Positions 16,987-26,400 of a stretch of DNA of 64,000 nucleotides are shown piece by piece. The notes beneath the pieces are model-generated. The model had not been told where the DNA came from and searched no databases. It was given only the letters and a program-made list of their open reading frames with translations. Made by a program: the position numbers and the translations under genes. Position 1 is the first letter of the stretch. Every line of letters begins with the position of its first letter. The DNA is from Globisporangium splendens (lineage: Eukaryota; Oomycota; Peronosporomycetes; Pythiales; Pythiaceae), in NCBI GenBank assembly GCA_006386115.1, contig VFIW01000018.1:248001-312000 (forward strand). Reading direction: 5' to 3'.

Positions 16987-17163
16987 AAATACACAATTAA
17001 AAAATAAAAGAAACAAAACAAAAAATAAAAGTATAGCTTCGTATTATACTGGTTTTTAAGATCCCATAAGATAGAATCTCGACTCCCGTCCCTGCCTGCT
17101 AAGTCAAGTGAAACCGGTTACGTAAAATACCGAGTGTGAAGTCAAGTCAAGAAAAGTACAAAG

Positions 17164-20100
17164 ATGAACGAACCAACGAATGCCCAGTTGTTGCGGAGTA
17201 TGCTGGCAGTGCTAAACCAGCAAGCAGAGATGATCAAAGAATTCCAGCAAGTAAAACGGGAGTCAGAGATAAAATTAGAGGGATATAAATTACCGGTGTA
17301 TAGTGGAGCATTACAAGAGTCGTTTCAGTTATATAAAGAGCAAGTCGGAGGCTATTTAAAGGCGAGGAACATTGACAGACAGGATGCTAGCCTACAGCCA
17401 CGCCTTTTGGCGATGTTGGGAGGAACCCTGCGGCAGGGAGCTGTCCAGTGGTTCATTGTGAAGAAGACAGAGATTGAGACGGTTGACCAATTCTTCCTAG
17501 AACTAGGACACGAATTTATTCCCGCCGATCTACAAGAGCGTTTGCGTGACCAGTTGGGTGAGCTATCCCAGGGTCAGAGTCGAGGCCTTGGCGACTACGG
17601 CAGCCGTTTTAGGCATGTTATCACACAAGTACAAGAGATGAGTGAGCTCGACAAGATCATGTATTTTGTGCGAGGATTAGCTCCAGCGATCCGAACAGAG
17701 GTGCGCTATCGCCGATGTTCTACGTTGTCGGAAGCCATCACTCTAGCGTTGGACTATGACCGTTCGCATCGCCGCTCTGCGGATGGAGGTCGGTCCCACT
17801 CAGAACCTAGGTACAGGCGTTTCGACAATCGCCAATACCGACTGAATGGTGCAAGTCCGATGGAAGTGGACAATGTCCGAGTCTTGAGTCGTGAAGAGTG
17901 TTTGCGTCAGCGCCTTTGCTTCAATTGCAATCGACCTGGACATCGAGCGTCAGAGTGTCGTGCGCCGCGCCAGCAGAGACATGCGAATACGCCGCAGACG
18001 ACGCGCAACTCAAGATATCAGCGTCCGACACAGCGAGCTCGTCGATCAAGTCCGATGGTTGAGCACAGCCTGGCGACAGTGGATGAAGTGGATTATCCCA
18101 TTGTGTTTGACAATGCGGAGCTAAACGCAGTGGGCATTGCGCGTAAGAGCAGCCTGTTCGTGGTGAACGGCCGTGTTGATGGTAATGATGTGCGCATTTT
18201 AATTGACAGCGGCGCCTCGACCAACCTGATCCAGCGTGGGTTGGTGAAGAAAGTGCTGAATACAGCAGTGATCGAAGCGCAAGGATTCGACGGCAGAAGG
18301 ACCAAGAAACAAGTGAACGAGGTGGAAGCATCGTGCCAAGTACAAGACAAGAAGTTTGATGCAATGCAGTTTACGAAATGGGATCTACCCAACAGCCACG
18401 ATGTCATCTACGGTCAGCCATGGTTCGTCAAACACAACCCGATCATTGATTGGAGAAAGCAGACGTTTGCATTGCCGGAAGACACCTCTGTGCACGAGCG
18501 CAGCGGTAGTGAAATCTGCTCCAAGATCAAGAATGCAGAGTATGAAGAGTTGTTCGTCGTAAAGGTGTCCGCAGTTAACGACATTTCTCCAGTCGTCCCG
18601 CCAGAGTTGAAACCTGTCATTGATCGGTTCGCGGACTGTTTCCCGGAGTTACTTCCGGATGGCTTACTGCCAGAGCGTGCTGTGAACTTTGAGCTCCAGC
18701 CGAAGCCAGACGCAGCGCCAAGCTCGCGTCCGCCGTTTCGTCTGTCCAAGACAGAGCAAGACGCGTTGGAAGAGTTCGTTCGCGACAACGTGAAGAAGGG
18801 ATGGATTGAAGTATCGAACTCCCCATGGATCTCCAATATCTTCGGTGTTCCGAAAAAGGATCCTGCGACGGGTATGGCTGTGAAGCGCGCTGAATGGCTG
18901 CGCAGTAGCAACACAAAGGTGCCGATACGTTGGGTCATCGACTATCGGTATGTCAACAGCCAGACGAAGATCCCCAAGATTCCTCTACCACACATAGAGG
19001 AACTCTTAGATCAGATGCTCGGCGCGACGGTATTCACGGTGATCGACCTCGCGCAAGGTTATCACCAGATGCGCGTGAAGCCTGACAGTCGTCATTACAC
19101 GGCTTTTAGGTCGCAAAAGGAAACGTACCAATGGTGTGTCGCTCCGATGGGATTAGCGGGTATGCCGGGAGTATGGTCTCGTCTTATGCGAGTACTCTTT
19201 GGTAAATTCAAGTTTGTTGTCGTGTATCTCGACGACATCTGTATCTTCTCCCGCTCGACGAAAGATCATGCGCAACATCTGGCGATGGTCTGTGAAGTCC
19301 TCCGTCATGAGAAGTTGTACGCTCGCCTGTCCAAGTGCGAGTTCGGCAAGTCCAGTGTCCATTTCCTCGGTCACACAGTCACGGCTGAAGGGATCCAAGT
19401 CGGCACAAAGAAGACAACCGCGATCGAGAAGTATCCTACTCTGACGACGCAGAAGACATTGTTGAGTTTTCTCGGTCTCGCCGGATACTATCGTCGGTTT
19501 ATTTGCGACTTTGCGCGGATTGCGTTACCGCTGCATAGGCTGATCAAGAAGGATGCAAAGTGGACATGGTCATCCGAACATGATCACGCCTTTCGTGCCT
19601 TGAAGTTGGCACTGCAACAGGCTCCGACGTTGCGTTTACCTGACTTTGACCGTCGGTTGACTGTAACAACGGATGCCTCGGGTTACTGCATGGACGGTGT
19701 CTTGTCTCAAAAGATCGACGGGTTTGACGCTCCCATTGCCTTCTATTCAAAGAAGTTTGGGCAGTATGAGGAAAAGTGGCCTGCTCATGAGAAAGAGCTG
19801 CTCGCAATCAAGTTTGCGTTGTCAAAGTGGCGACACTACCTTCATGGTCGTCAGTTCGATGTGTTTACGGACAATTCGGCTTGTTGGTGGATGCTACATC
19901 ATCCAAAGGTGACTCCCAAGCTTGCGCGGATGCTGACGTTCTTCTCCCAGTTTGATTTTGTCCTGCACCACGCGAAAGGCAGTACCAATGTGGTGGCTGA
20001 TGCCTTGTCTCGACCAGGACCGGAAGAAGTCAAGCAATCCGATGAGTTGCCCGTAGTTTCGACTCCCGAAGTGCACGCTTGCGATGATGCGTGTCATATT

Positions 20101-21840
20101 CGGTCGCAGTCTATTTCTCGTCTTGTGGTGTCCGCGGCATTTCTACGTCGCTTGCCAGATTCGGATTGCTCCGTCTTTCTCTCCGCTGTGGACTTTCGGG
20201 GGGAGAGACGCGCCGTGGCAGTGCGGCAAGAGCAAGTCCACACTGTCGACACACAGTGGGCAAGTGTTCACTTGTCCGAAGCGACGAAGAAAGCCTTTCA
20301 AGCTGGCCATTCCCGCGACCCAAGTCTTGCCGAAGTGTGGCAGGGTCGCGAAGGGAACGAGAAGTTCGAGAAGCGCAACGGTCTTCTGTTCTTGCGAACG
20401 AAGCACCCGGTGTTGCGATTGTGTGTACCAAACTCGAGCAAGTTGGTCACAGATGTTATTCAAGAGTTTCACGATGCTCCTGTGGCTGCTCATCCAGGAG
20501 TTCGTCGAACACAGCTGAAGGCGGCTCAATGGTATTACTGGCCCACCTTGGAAAAAGACATTCACAAGTATGTTGGCAGTTGCCAGGCTTGTGCACGATG
20601 GAAGTCGAACAATCGGAAGAAGGTCGGCTTGATGATGCCAATTCCGACGCCCCAAGAATGCTGGGATGTTGTGTCGATGGATTTCATCACTGGACTTCCC
20701 GTGTCCGAAGGTTTTGATGCAATCTTTGTCACGGTGGACAAGTTGTCGAAGCGTCCGAAGTACCATCCAACACACTCGACAGCAGATGCCGAAGGTACCG
20801 CCAAGGTATTCTTCGAGGCAGTGGGTCGTCACCACAGTTTGCCGAAGGTCATCATCAGTGACCGCGATCCCAAGTTCACGTCGGACTTTTGGAAGTCGCT
20901 GACCAAGCTCATGGGTATCAAGCTTAGCATGACAACGTCTCATCGCGCGCAAGCAGACGGACAAACCGAGCCTCAGAACCTCGTGTTGGAAGATGCGCTG
21001 CGATGCATGGTGTCATACCATGGAGACGATTGGGTGAGCCACCTTGGAACGATCGAGTGTGCTCATGCAACTCTCGTTAATGAGTCGACCAAGTTCACAC
21101 CGTTTGAAGTCGACACTGGAAGAAAGGCGCGCAACCTAATTGCCCAAGAGTTCGGCGTCGACGAAGGAAACCTCGAACCAGTAAATATAGCTGAGTTTGC
21201 CAAGAACTTTGCGGAGAAGCGCCAACAAGTCGTCAAGCTAGCCCAAGAGAACCTCAAGCAAACTCAAGAGCGCCAGAAGAAATACTACGACAGGAAGCGT
21301 CGCGAGGTAGAATTTGAAGCTGGCGATCTCGTTATGTTAGATACGAAGAATCTACCCTTGAAGACGGTCGCTCAAAGCACCTCTCTCCAAAAGGCGAAGT
21401 TGGCAGCGAAGAAGGTTGGACCGTTTAAGATCGACTCAATGGTGAACAAGAATGTGGCTCGATTGGTGTTGCCTCCAAACATCAAGCGCTTGCATCCAGC
21501 GTTCAATGTGGAGTTGCTTAGCCACTACGTTGAGAATCCAACCAAGTTCCATTCAAGACCAATTCCGAAGGCAGCCCCCGTGATCCTCGACGACGAGACT
21601 GGTGAGGCTCTGCACGTTGTGGAAGCATTACTTCGCAGTAAAACCCACAACCGCCAACGAATGTGGTTGGTCAAGTGGCTCGGGTATCCTGCGCACGAGA
21701 GTACGTGGGAATATGAGAAGAACATCTGCCATGTTTCGCATTGGAATCGACTACTTCAAGAGTTTCAAGACTCCCAACGCAAAGTCAAGTCTGGGGGAAT
21801 GTCACGTGTGCCTGACCTCGCACGCCAGGCACGCGCGTAG
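17164..21840 (+). CDS. Element 3 Gag-Pol polyprotein
   Basis: 1558 residues in one frame. Order: Gag core (about residues 35-200); CCHC knuckle (CFNCNRPGHRASEC, about 257-270); aspartic protease (LIDSGASTNLI, about 347); reverse transcriptase with the catalytic VVYLDDICIF (about 690); RNase H (TTDASGYCMDGVL, about 838); integrase zinc domain (FHDAPVAAHPGV, then CQACARW) and D,D-E core (SMDFITG, ISDRDPKFTSDFW, QADGQTEPQN); GPY/F-like module (KVGPFKI); chromodomain (WLVKWLGYPAHESTWEYEKN, about 1500). Unlike elements 1 and 2, no frameshift separates gag and pol, so the Gag:Pol ratio must be set another way. The last 13 codons and the stop lie inside the 3' LTR. Confidence 0.96.
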   Translation: MNEPTNAQLLRSMLAVLNQQAEMIKEFQQVKRESEIKLEGYKLPVYSGALQESFQLYKEQVGGYLKARNIDRQDASLQPRLLAMLGGTLRQGAVQWFIVKKTEIETVDQFFLELGHEFIPADLQERLRDQLGELSQGQSRGLGDYGSRFRHVITQVQEMSELDKIMYFVRGLAPAIRTEVRYRRCSTLSEAITLALDYDRSHRRSADGGRSHSEPRYRRFDNRQYRLNGASPMEVDNVRVLSREECLRQRLCFNCNRPGHRASECRAPRQQRHANTPQTTRNSRYQRPTQRARRSSPMVEHSLATVDEVDYPIVFDNAELNAVGIARKSSLFVVNGRVDGNDVRILIDSGASTNLIQRGLVKKVLNTAVIEAQGFDGRRTKKQVNEVEASCQVQDKKFDAMQFTKWDLPNSHDVIYGQPWFVKHNPIIDWRKQTFALPEDTSVHERSGSEICSKIKNAEYEELFVVKVSAVNDISPVVPPELKPVIDRFADCFPELLPDGLLPERAVNFELQPKPDAAPSSRPPFRLSKTEQDALEEFVRDNVKKGWIEVSNSPWISNIFGVPKKDPATGMAVKRAEWLRSSNTKVPIRWVIDYRYVNSQTKIPKIPLPHIEELLDQMLGATVFTVIDLAQGYHQMRVKPDSRHYTAFRSQKETYQWCVAPMGLAGMPGVWSRLMRVLFGKFKFVVVYLDDICIFSRSTKDHAQHLAMVCEVLRHEKLYARLSKCEFGKSSVHFLGHTVTAEGIQVGTKKTTAIEKYPTLTTQKTLLSFLGLAGYYRRFICDFARIALPLHRLIKKDAKWTWSSEHDHAFRALKLALQQAPTLRLPDFDRRLTVTTDASGYCMDGVLSQKIDGFDAPIAFYSKKFGQYEEKWPAHEKELLAIKFALSKWRHYLHGRQFDVFTDNSACWWMLHHPKVTPKLARMLTFFSQFDFVLHHAKGSTNVVADALSRPGPEEVKQSDELPVVSTPEVHACDDACHIRSQSISRLVVSAAFLRRLPDSDCSVFLSAVDFRGERRAVAVRQEQVHTVDTQWASVHLSEATKKAFQAGHSRDPSLAEVWQGREGNEKFEKRNGLLFLRTKHPVLRLCVPNSSKLVTDVIQEFHDAPVAAHPGVRRTQLKAAQWYYWPTLEKDIHKYVGSCQACARWKSNNRKKVGLMMPIPTPQECWDVVSMDFITGLPVSEGFDAIFVTVDKLSKRPKYHPTHSTADAEGTAKVFFEAVGRHHSLPKVIISDRDPKFTSDFWKSLTKLMGIKLSMTTSHRAQADGQTEPQNLVLEDALRCMVSYHGDDWVSHLGTIECAHATLVNESTKFTPFEVDTGRKARNLIAQEFGVDEGNLEPVNIAEFAKNFAEKRQQVVKLAQENLKQTQERQKKYYDRKRREVEFEAGDLVMLDTKNLPLKTVAQSTSLQKAKLAAKKVGPFKIDSMVNKNVARLVLPPNIKRLHPAFNVELLSHYVENPTKFHSRPIPKAAPVILDDETGEALHVVEALLRSKTHNRQRMWLVKWLGYPAHESTWEYEKNICHVSHWNRLLQEFQDSQRKVKSGGMSRVPDLARQARA
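21791..21799 (+). other. Polypurine tract of element 3 (inside the pol coding region)
   Basis: CTGGGGGAA directly precedes the 3' LTR. It is also translated as the end of pol, because the stop codon is 41 bp inside the LTR. Confidence 0.65.
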
Positions 21841-22238
21841 GATCGGCATGTGCCTGACTTCGCACGTGCCTAGCGTGCGGAGCGTCGTGGCATGTGTAAC
21901 GTGTGCCTGACCTCGAGTCGGAGGTCAGGCTCTCATTCATATGCAACACTAATATATACAGTTATATGGAACTAGTCAGATAAAAATACAGGTGCAGGCA
22001 GGACACCTGGATAGGAGGAAAAGTCGAATCAGTTGAAGAAAAGGATAGGCATGCATGCAGGGAGGCTTAGACGTAGCGCTAGCGAACTAAGTCCTCCATT
22101 CAATTCACTTTCCAATTTGCCATCAAGTTGCCACCTCCTCCTCCGAGTCCAAGCCATCATCCCCTACTTTCAGCCAATCAAGTTCCGACTTTCCGACTTT
22201 CGACCAATCAGATCTCAAGAAGACCCCAAACCGTTACA
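21800..22238 (+). repeat. 3' LTR of element 3
   Basis: 439 bp, TGTCAC to GTTACA, followed by GATGA. It has 42 bp more than the 5' copy near its start; elsewhere there are only about five single-base differences plus the hairpin-loop difference. Confidence 0.95.
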
Positions 22239-22243
22239 GATGA
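22239..22243. repeat. Target-site duplication GATGA, right
   Basis: Identical to 15826-15830. Confidence 0.92.
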
Positions 22244-22540
22244 CCACAAGCGGTTTCGAGCTCTTCTGCAGCATGAGCATCGGTTTAATGGCATCCCGGT
22301 TGACCATTTTGTTCGGCTCTCTACTCCTACCGCACGCGTGCGCATGGACGCTTCGGGTGAAGGCTTGTGCGCACTCGGTCCGCCCTTGACATTATTTATC
22401 CGGCTCGAATTTCCTGCATTGGAGCGGGCGTCGTTCCAGTCCGACAAGCCGATTTGTTCAATTACAGCACGGGAGCTCAAAAGTGCCGTCTTGTCAGCGC
22501 TACACTGGATCCCACCCAGCACTCCAGTGACAACTTGAAC
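22239..22540 (+). pseudogene. DIRS-like retroelement fossil, part 3: RNase H region
   Basis: Continues from part 2 across element 3: after one GATGA is removed the reading runs GAIDD-HKRFRALLQHEHRFNG. It then has VRMDASGEGLCAL (first RNase H Asp) and ITARELKSAVLSALHW (RNase H Glu), and stops at about 22537. The reading here is undamaged, so this older element was still fairly intact when element 3 inserted. Confidence 0.72.
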
Positions 22541-23481
22541 GCTGCTCGCAAGACCCTGAAACTTACCGACTGCACACTGTATTGATTAGAAAAGCAGTAG
22601 AATCGATATGCAGCTAGTAGATTGAGTAGTCACTCCGTTTAATTCTAGCAATATAGACAACTTTCAACTGAAGTTGCTGTTGGTATACCCAGCTCGTGTC
22701 TCACCTTGGAGAGTGCCCTCCATATACTTCTATGATTTTGAGAGAGATTCTCTCTTCTCTTGTCGCATTGAGTCGAGATTTAAACGGCACAACGAGCTCG
22801 GAAGATCGTGGAACAAGAAAAGTGTACTTGTTGTCAGCGTTTCTTAGAAAACGCTGAACGCTTCTTCTAAAAGGAAAAGCCGAGACGTGAGAATCGCTCA
22901 TTCGCACCTTTGCTCATCAAATTGCATGAAAAGACAGCAGAAAGGGAAAAAACAAAGAATCCTGGGGTATCCGGGCAAAGCTGTCCCAGGTTTCGCCTAG
23001 TTTGAAAAAAAGTCGCCTGCCCTTGATCAAAACGGAAGAAAGAGAAGGAACGAGAGTGCATCTGCCATATCTTTAGGGCCACTGCTGTAGCATTTTTTAA
23101 TGCGTCTGTCTTCGAAACTCCAGTCCAAAGCACACTCAACACACTCTTAAGGTGTTGCCTCAACATGGAGAAGCCAGTGTTTCGAGCTTGCACTCCACAC
23201 CTTCATGGCACCCAGAATCCGACGACTTCTCGCCAGTAATGAAATCTCAACCCTTTTGTTCTGCAATGCAAACAAATCCTTGCGCTGGGTCACAGTGACT
23301 TGAGATACATCCACTTAGTCACAGTCAATTACGTAGTCCAACGCCGCCAAGCAATTACATCGTCTAATGCAAAGTGGAAGCAAGCATTAGTTTGGACTTG
23401 GAGTACAGACAACTGCATGATTATTGAACTAGATGCAAAAGTGCAGATATGAAAACCAGCGTTCTCATTGCTACCTTGGTC
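22541..23481. other. Spacer between the transposon nest and transporter A
   Basis: No gene recognised. Only short frames without domain signals occur. It contains the 3' flank of transporter A. Confidence 0.6.
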
Positions 23482-26400
23482 TTATTGAATAGATCGTTTT
23501 GCGAGCGACGCGAAAATGGACTCGGGCTGGCTCAACAACTCTTCTGGCGCTCCAAACTCGGCAACTTGACCCGCGTCCATAACCGCGATCTTGTCACAAT
23601 GCATGATCGTGTTGATGCGATGCGCGATAATCAAGACAGTCTTGGTCACAAACGTCTCCTTGATGGTCACTTGGATGAGGTTGTCAGTCGCTGTGTCCAC
23701 GTTTGCAGTCGCTTCGTCCAGCACCACGATCTTGCTGTTCTTGAGCAAAGCACGAGCGATACACAAGAGTTGTCGTTGGCCGACAGACAGGTTGTCGCCA
23801 CCTTCTGAGACGACAAAGTCGAGACCAGCTCCCCATTTTGTGACGCTGTCAGACAAGTGCACTTGTTGCAGAATGGACCAAATCTCGTCATCTGAATACT
23901 CTGAGAATGGATCCAAATTCTCACGCAGTGAGCCACTGTACAGCACCGGGTCTTGCGGAATGATCGCCAGGCTGCGGCGCAAGTCGCGAAGCTTGACGCT
24001 TTGGATATCGACACCGTCGATGAACACCGAACCACTTTCAAACTCGCAGATGCGGAACAACGCCACCATCAGGGAGCTCTTACCAGCACCAGTACGACCA
24101 CAGATACCGACCTTTTCGCCACCTTGGATGTTCATGTTGACACCACGAAGCACCAACGGCAACTCTGGGCGGTACTTCAAGCACAACTTGTCAAACTTGA
24201 TGGCGCCTTGCGATGGCCAGAGCTCAGAGTTGATTGGAGTAGACGCCGCGCCGTCATCTTCCTTTGGGATCTCGCGAAAGTGCAGTAGTCGCTCGACACT
24301 CGTCATCGCGTTGTCCGTACGATCCACCGAACGCACGGTGTTCTGGACGATCGATGTGAGCATCAACGAGTACGTCAACGAGATACCACCGACGACAGTG
24401 CTGATCTGACCTTTCGTCGCAACCAAGTAGAGTGACACGACGAAAATAATCACAACAGACATCCAATCCAAGCGCACCGCGAGCCATCTGCCTGCACCCC
24501 AGTACAAGAAATATGCCGCTGCGTTCCCGTCGACTGTGTCCTTGTTGATACGAATGAATTTGTCTTGCATCTTGAACGCTCGAATTGTGTGCAGACCAGT
24601 CAAAGTCTCGCCAAACAGGTTGTACACAGGCGTTCGCGTGATGCCCTCCAGTCGCTTCACTTCGCGCGACGTCTTCTTGAAATACTTTCCGATCATGACA
24701 AAGAGAATGATCATCGGAATGTACGAGACACCGATCCAGTACGACGATGCTGCGGACACCGCCAAGGCACCAACCGTCATCGCGACATTCTGTAGTAACA
24801 GTTGGTATTGTTGTGGCAAACTCGCGTCAACTTGGTCGAGATCGTTCGAAAATCGGTTCAAGATGCGGCCCACAGGAGTGACATCAAAGTATCGGTTCAC
24901 GGGAGCGCTCAGCACACGTCGAAACAGTTCGTTGTGCAAGTTGCTCGAGCTGCGAACGCACGCCTCGATCAGCAACTGGCCTCGAGCGACGGTCAGGATG
25001 CAACAGAGCACAATGAAACCCAGATACCACATGCCAAATTTCACGTCCGAGTACGAAGGGTCCACGCCGTTCCGGACCATATTCTTGGCCCAGTGGCCTT
25101 GCCACCAATCCACCAGCGTTCGCACACCTTGGCTCGTCGCGTAAATTATCAGCAAGAGGATCAGGACGATCACACCATTGAAGCCAGCCTCGTCAAAGTA
25201 CGACCTGTAGATTGCGCCGGTGACTTTACCCTTCACTCGATCTTCCGCCTGAACGAGTTTGGCTGGATCCTCTTGACCTTCAGATTTGCCAGATTCGGCA
25301 GCGTCTTTTGCGGACTGTTCCGCGGACATAACCACTTCCATCGCTACTGCAAGCGCAGATTCTCGCTGCTTCTCGTCTTCGTCGATCTCATGCTCATCGA
25401 TCACATCCTTCTCGAGCTTGTCCAGCGTTGCACTTTGCATGCCGAGCTCTGGGAACTGCGCCAGAATCTCATTGTACGTGCCGTCGCCAGCGATGCAGCC
25501 ATCCTGGATCACGAGGATCTTGTCCGCGTGCTGCAGCAAGTCGTAGTGGCTGTTGAGTACCAGCAGCCGCGTCTTGTCCTTTGCCAGACCCACGATGCAC
25601 TGGTTGAAAATGGCGTGGGCGACATGCGGATCCACAGCACTCAGTGGGTCGTCGAGAATCAGAATATCGTACTTGGATCGGTACATGGCTCTAGCGATCG
25701 CCACACGCGCTTTCTGACCACCACTGAGGTTGATCCCACGCTCGCCGATCTCAGTCTGGTCGCCATTGGGGAGTGCATGCAAGTCCAGCGCCAATTGCGT
25801 GGCTTCGAGCACTTTTTCGTACCGTTCGACATCAAACTCAGCTTCAAACAGGATGTTGTCCTTTACGCTCGAGTTTCGGATCCACGATTCTTGGCTCACG
25901 TACGCGATGTCACCGTGAACGTCCACATGGCCTTGCGTCATTTTCATTTCGCCGAGGAGCGCATTCAGGAGACTGGATTTGCCCGACCCGACAGTACCAA
26001 TGACCATCACCAGACTACCAGCGTCAATCTCCGCATTGATGCCTTCCAGTCGGAAACCGGGAGCATTCACTAAGTCAATCTCGCCTCCAGGCACTTTCTC
26101 CTCGGTACCTTTGCCTTGGTCAGTGCTCACAACGACCACGTCTGGCGACGAGTCTGATTGGGACCATTGAAAGTGCGCATCGCGGATAGAAATGGAGCCC
26201 CGAATAGTGGAGTCACCAGTAAGACTGCCTAGAGTTCTCGAAGCCGTTTGCTGCTCTTGAAGCTCTTCGCCAGCCAGGTATGCATCGACCCGGCGGAACC
26301 CAATCCGAGCTTGAGACACAGCAGCGATGGCGCGCGGAAACATGCCGACAGCTGCACGACACACGTTCACCATCGCGATCAACGTGAACGCATCAGTGAC

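Larger units (their letters stand above)
15831..22238 (+). mobile_element. Element 3: complete young Ty3/gypsy chromodomain retrotransposon
   Basis: Two LTRs, a primer-binding site, one uninterrupted gag-pol ORF and a 5-bp GATGA target duplication (15826-15830 and 22239-22243). It belongs to a different lineage from elements 1 and 2 (YLDD reverse transcriptase, fused gag-pol, short linker before the chromodomain). Outside one 42-bp indel the LTRs differ at only a handful of positions, so insertion was recent. Every reading frame needed for transposition is open, so the copy may be active. Confidence 0.96.
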
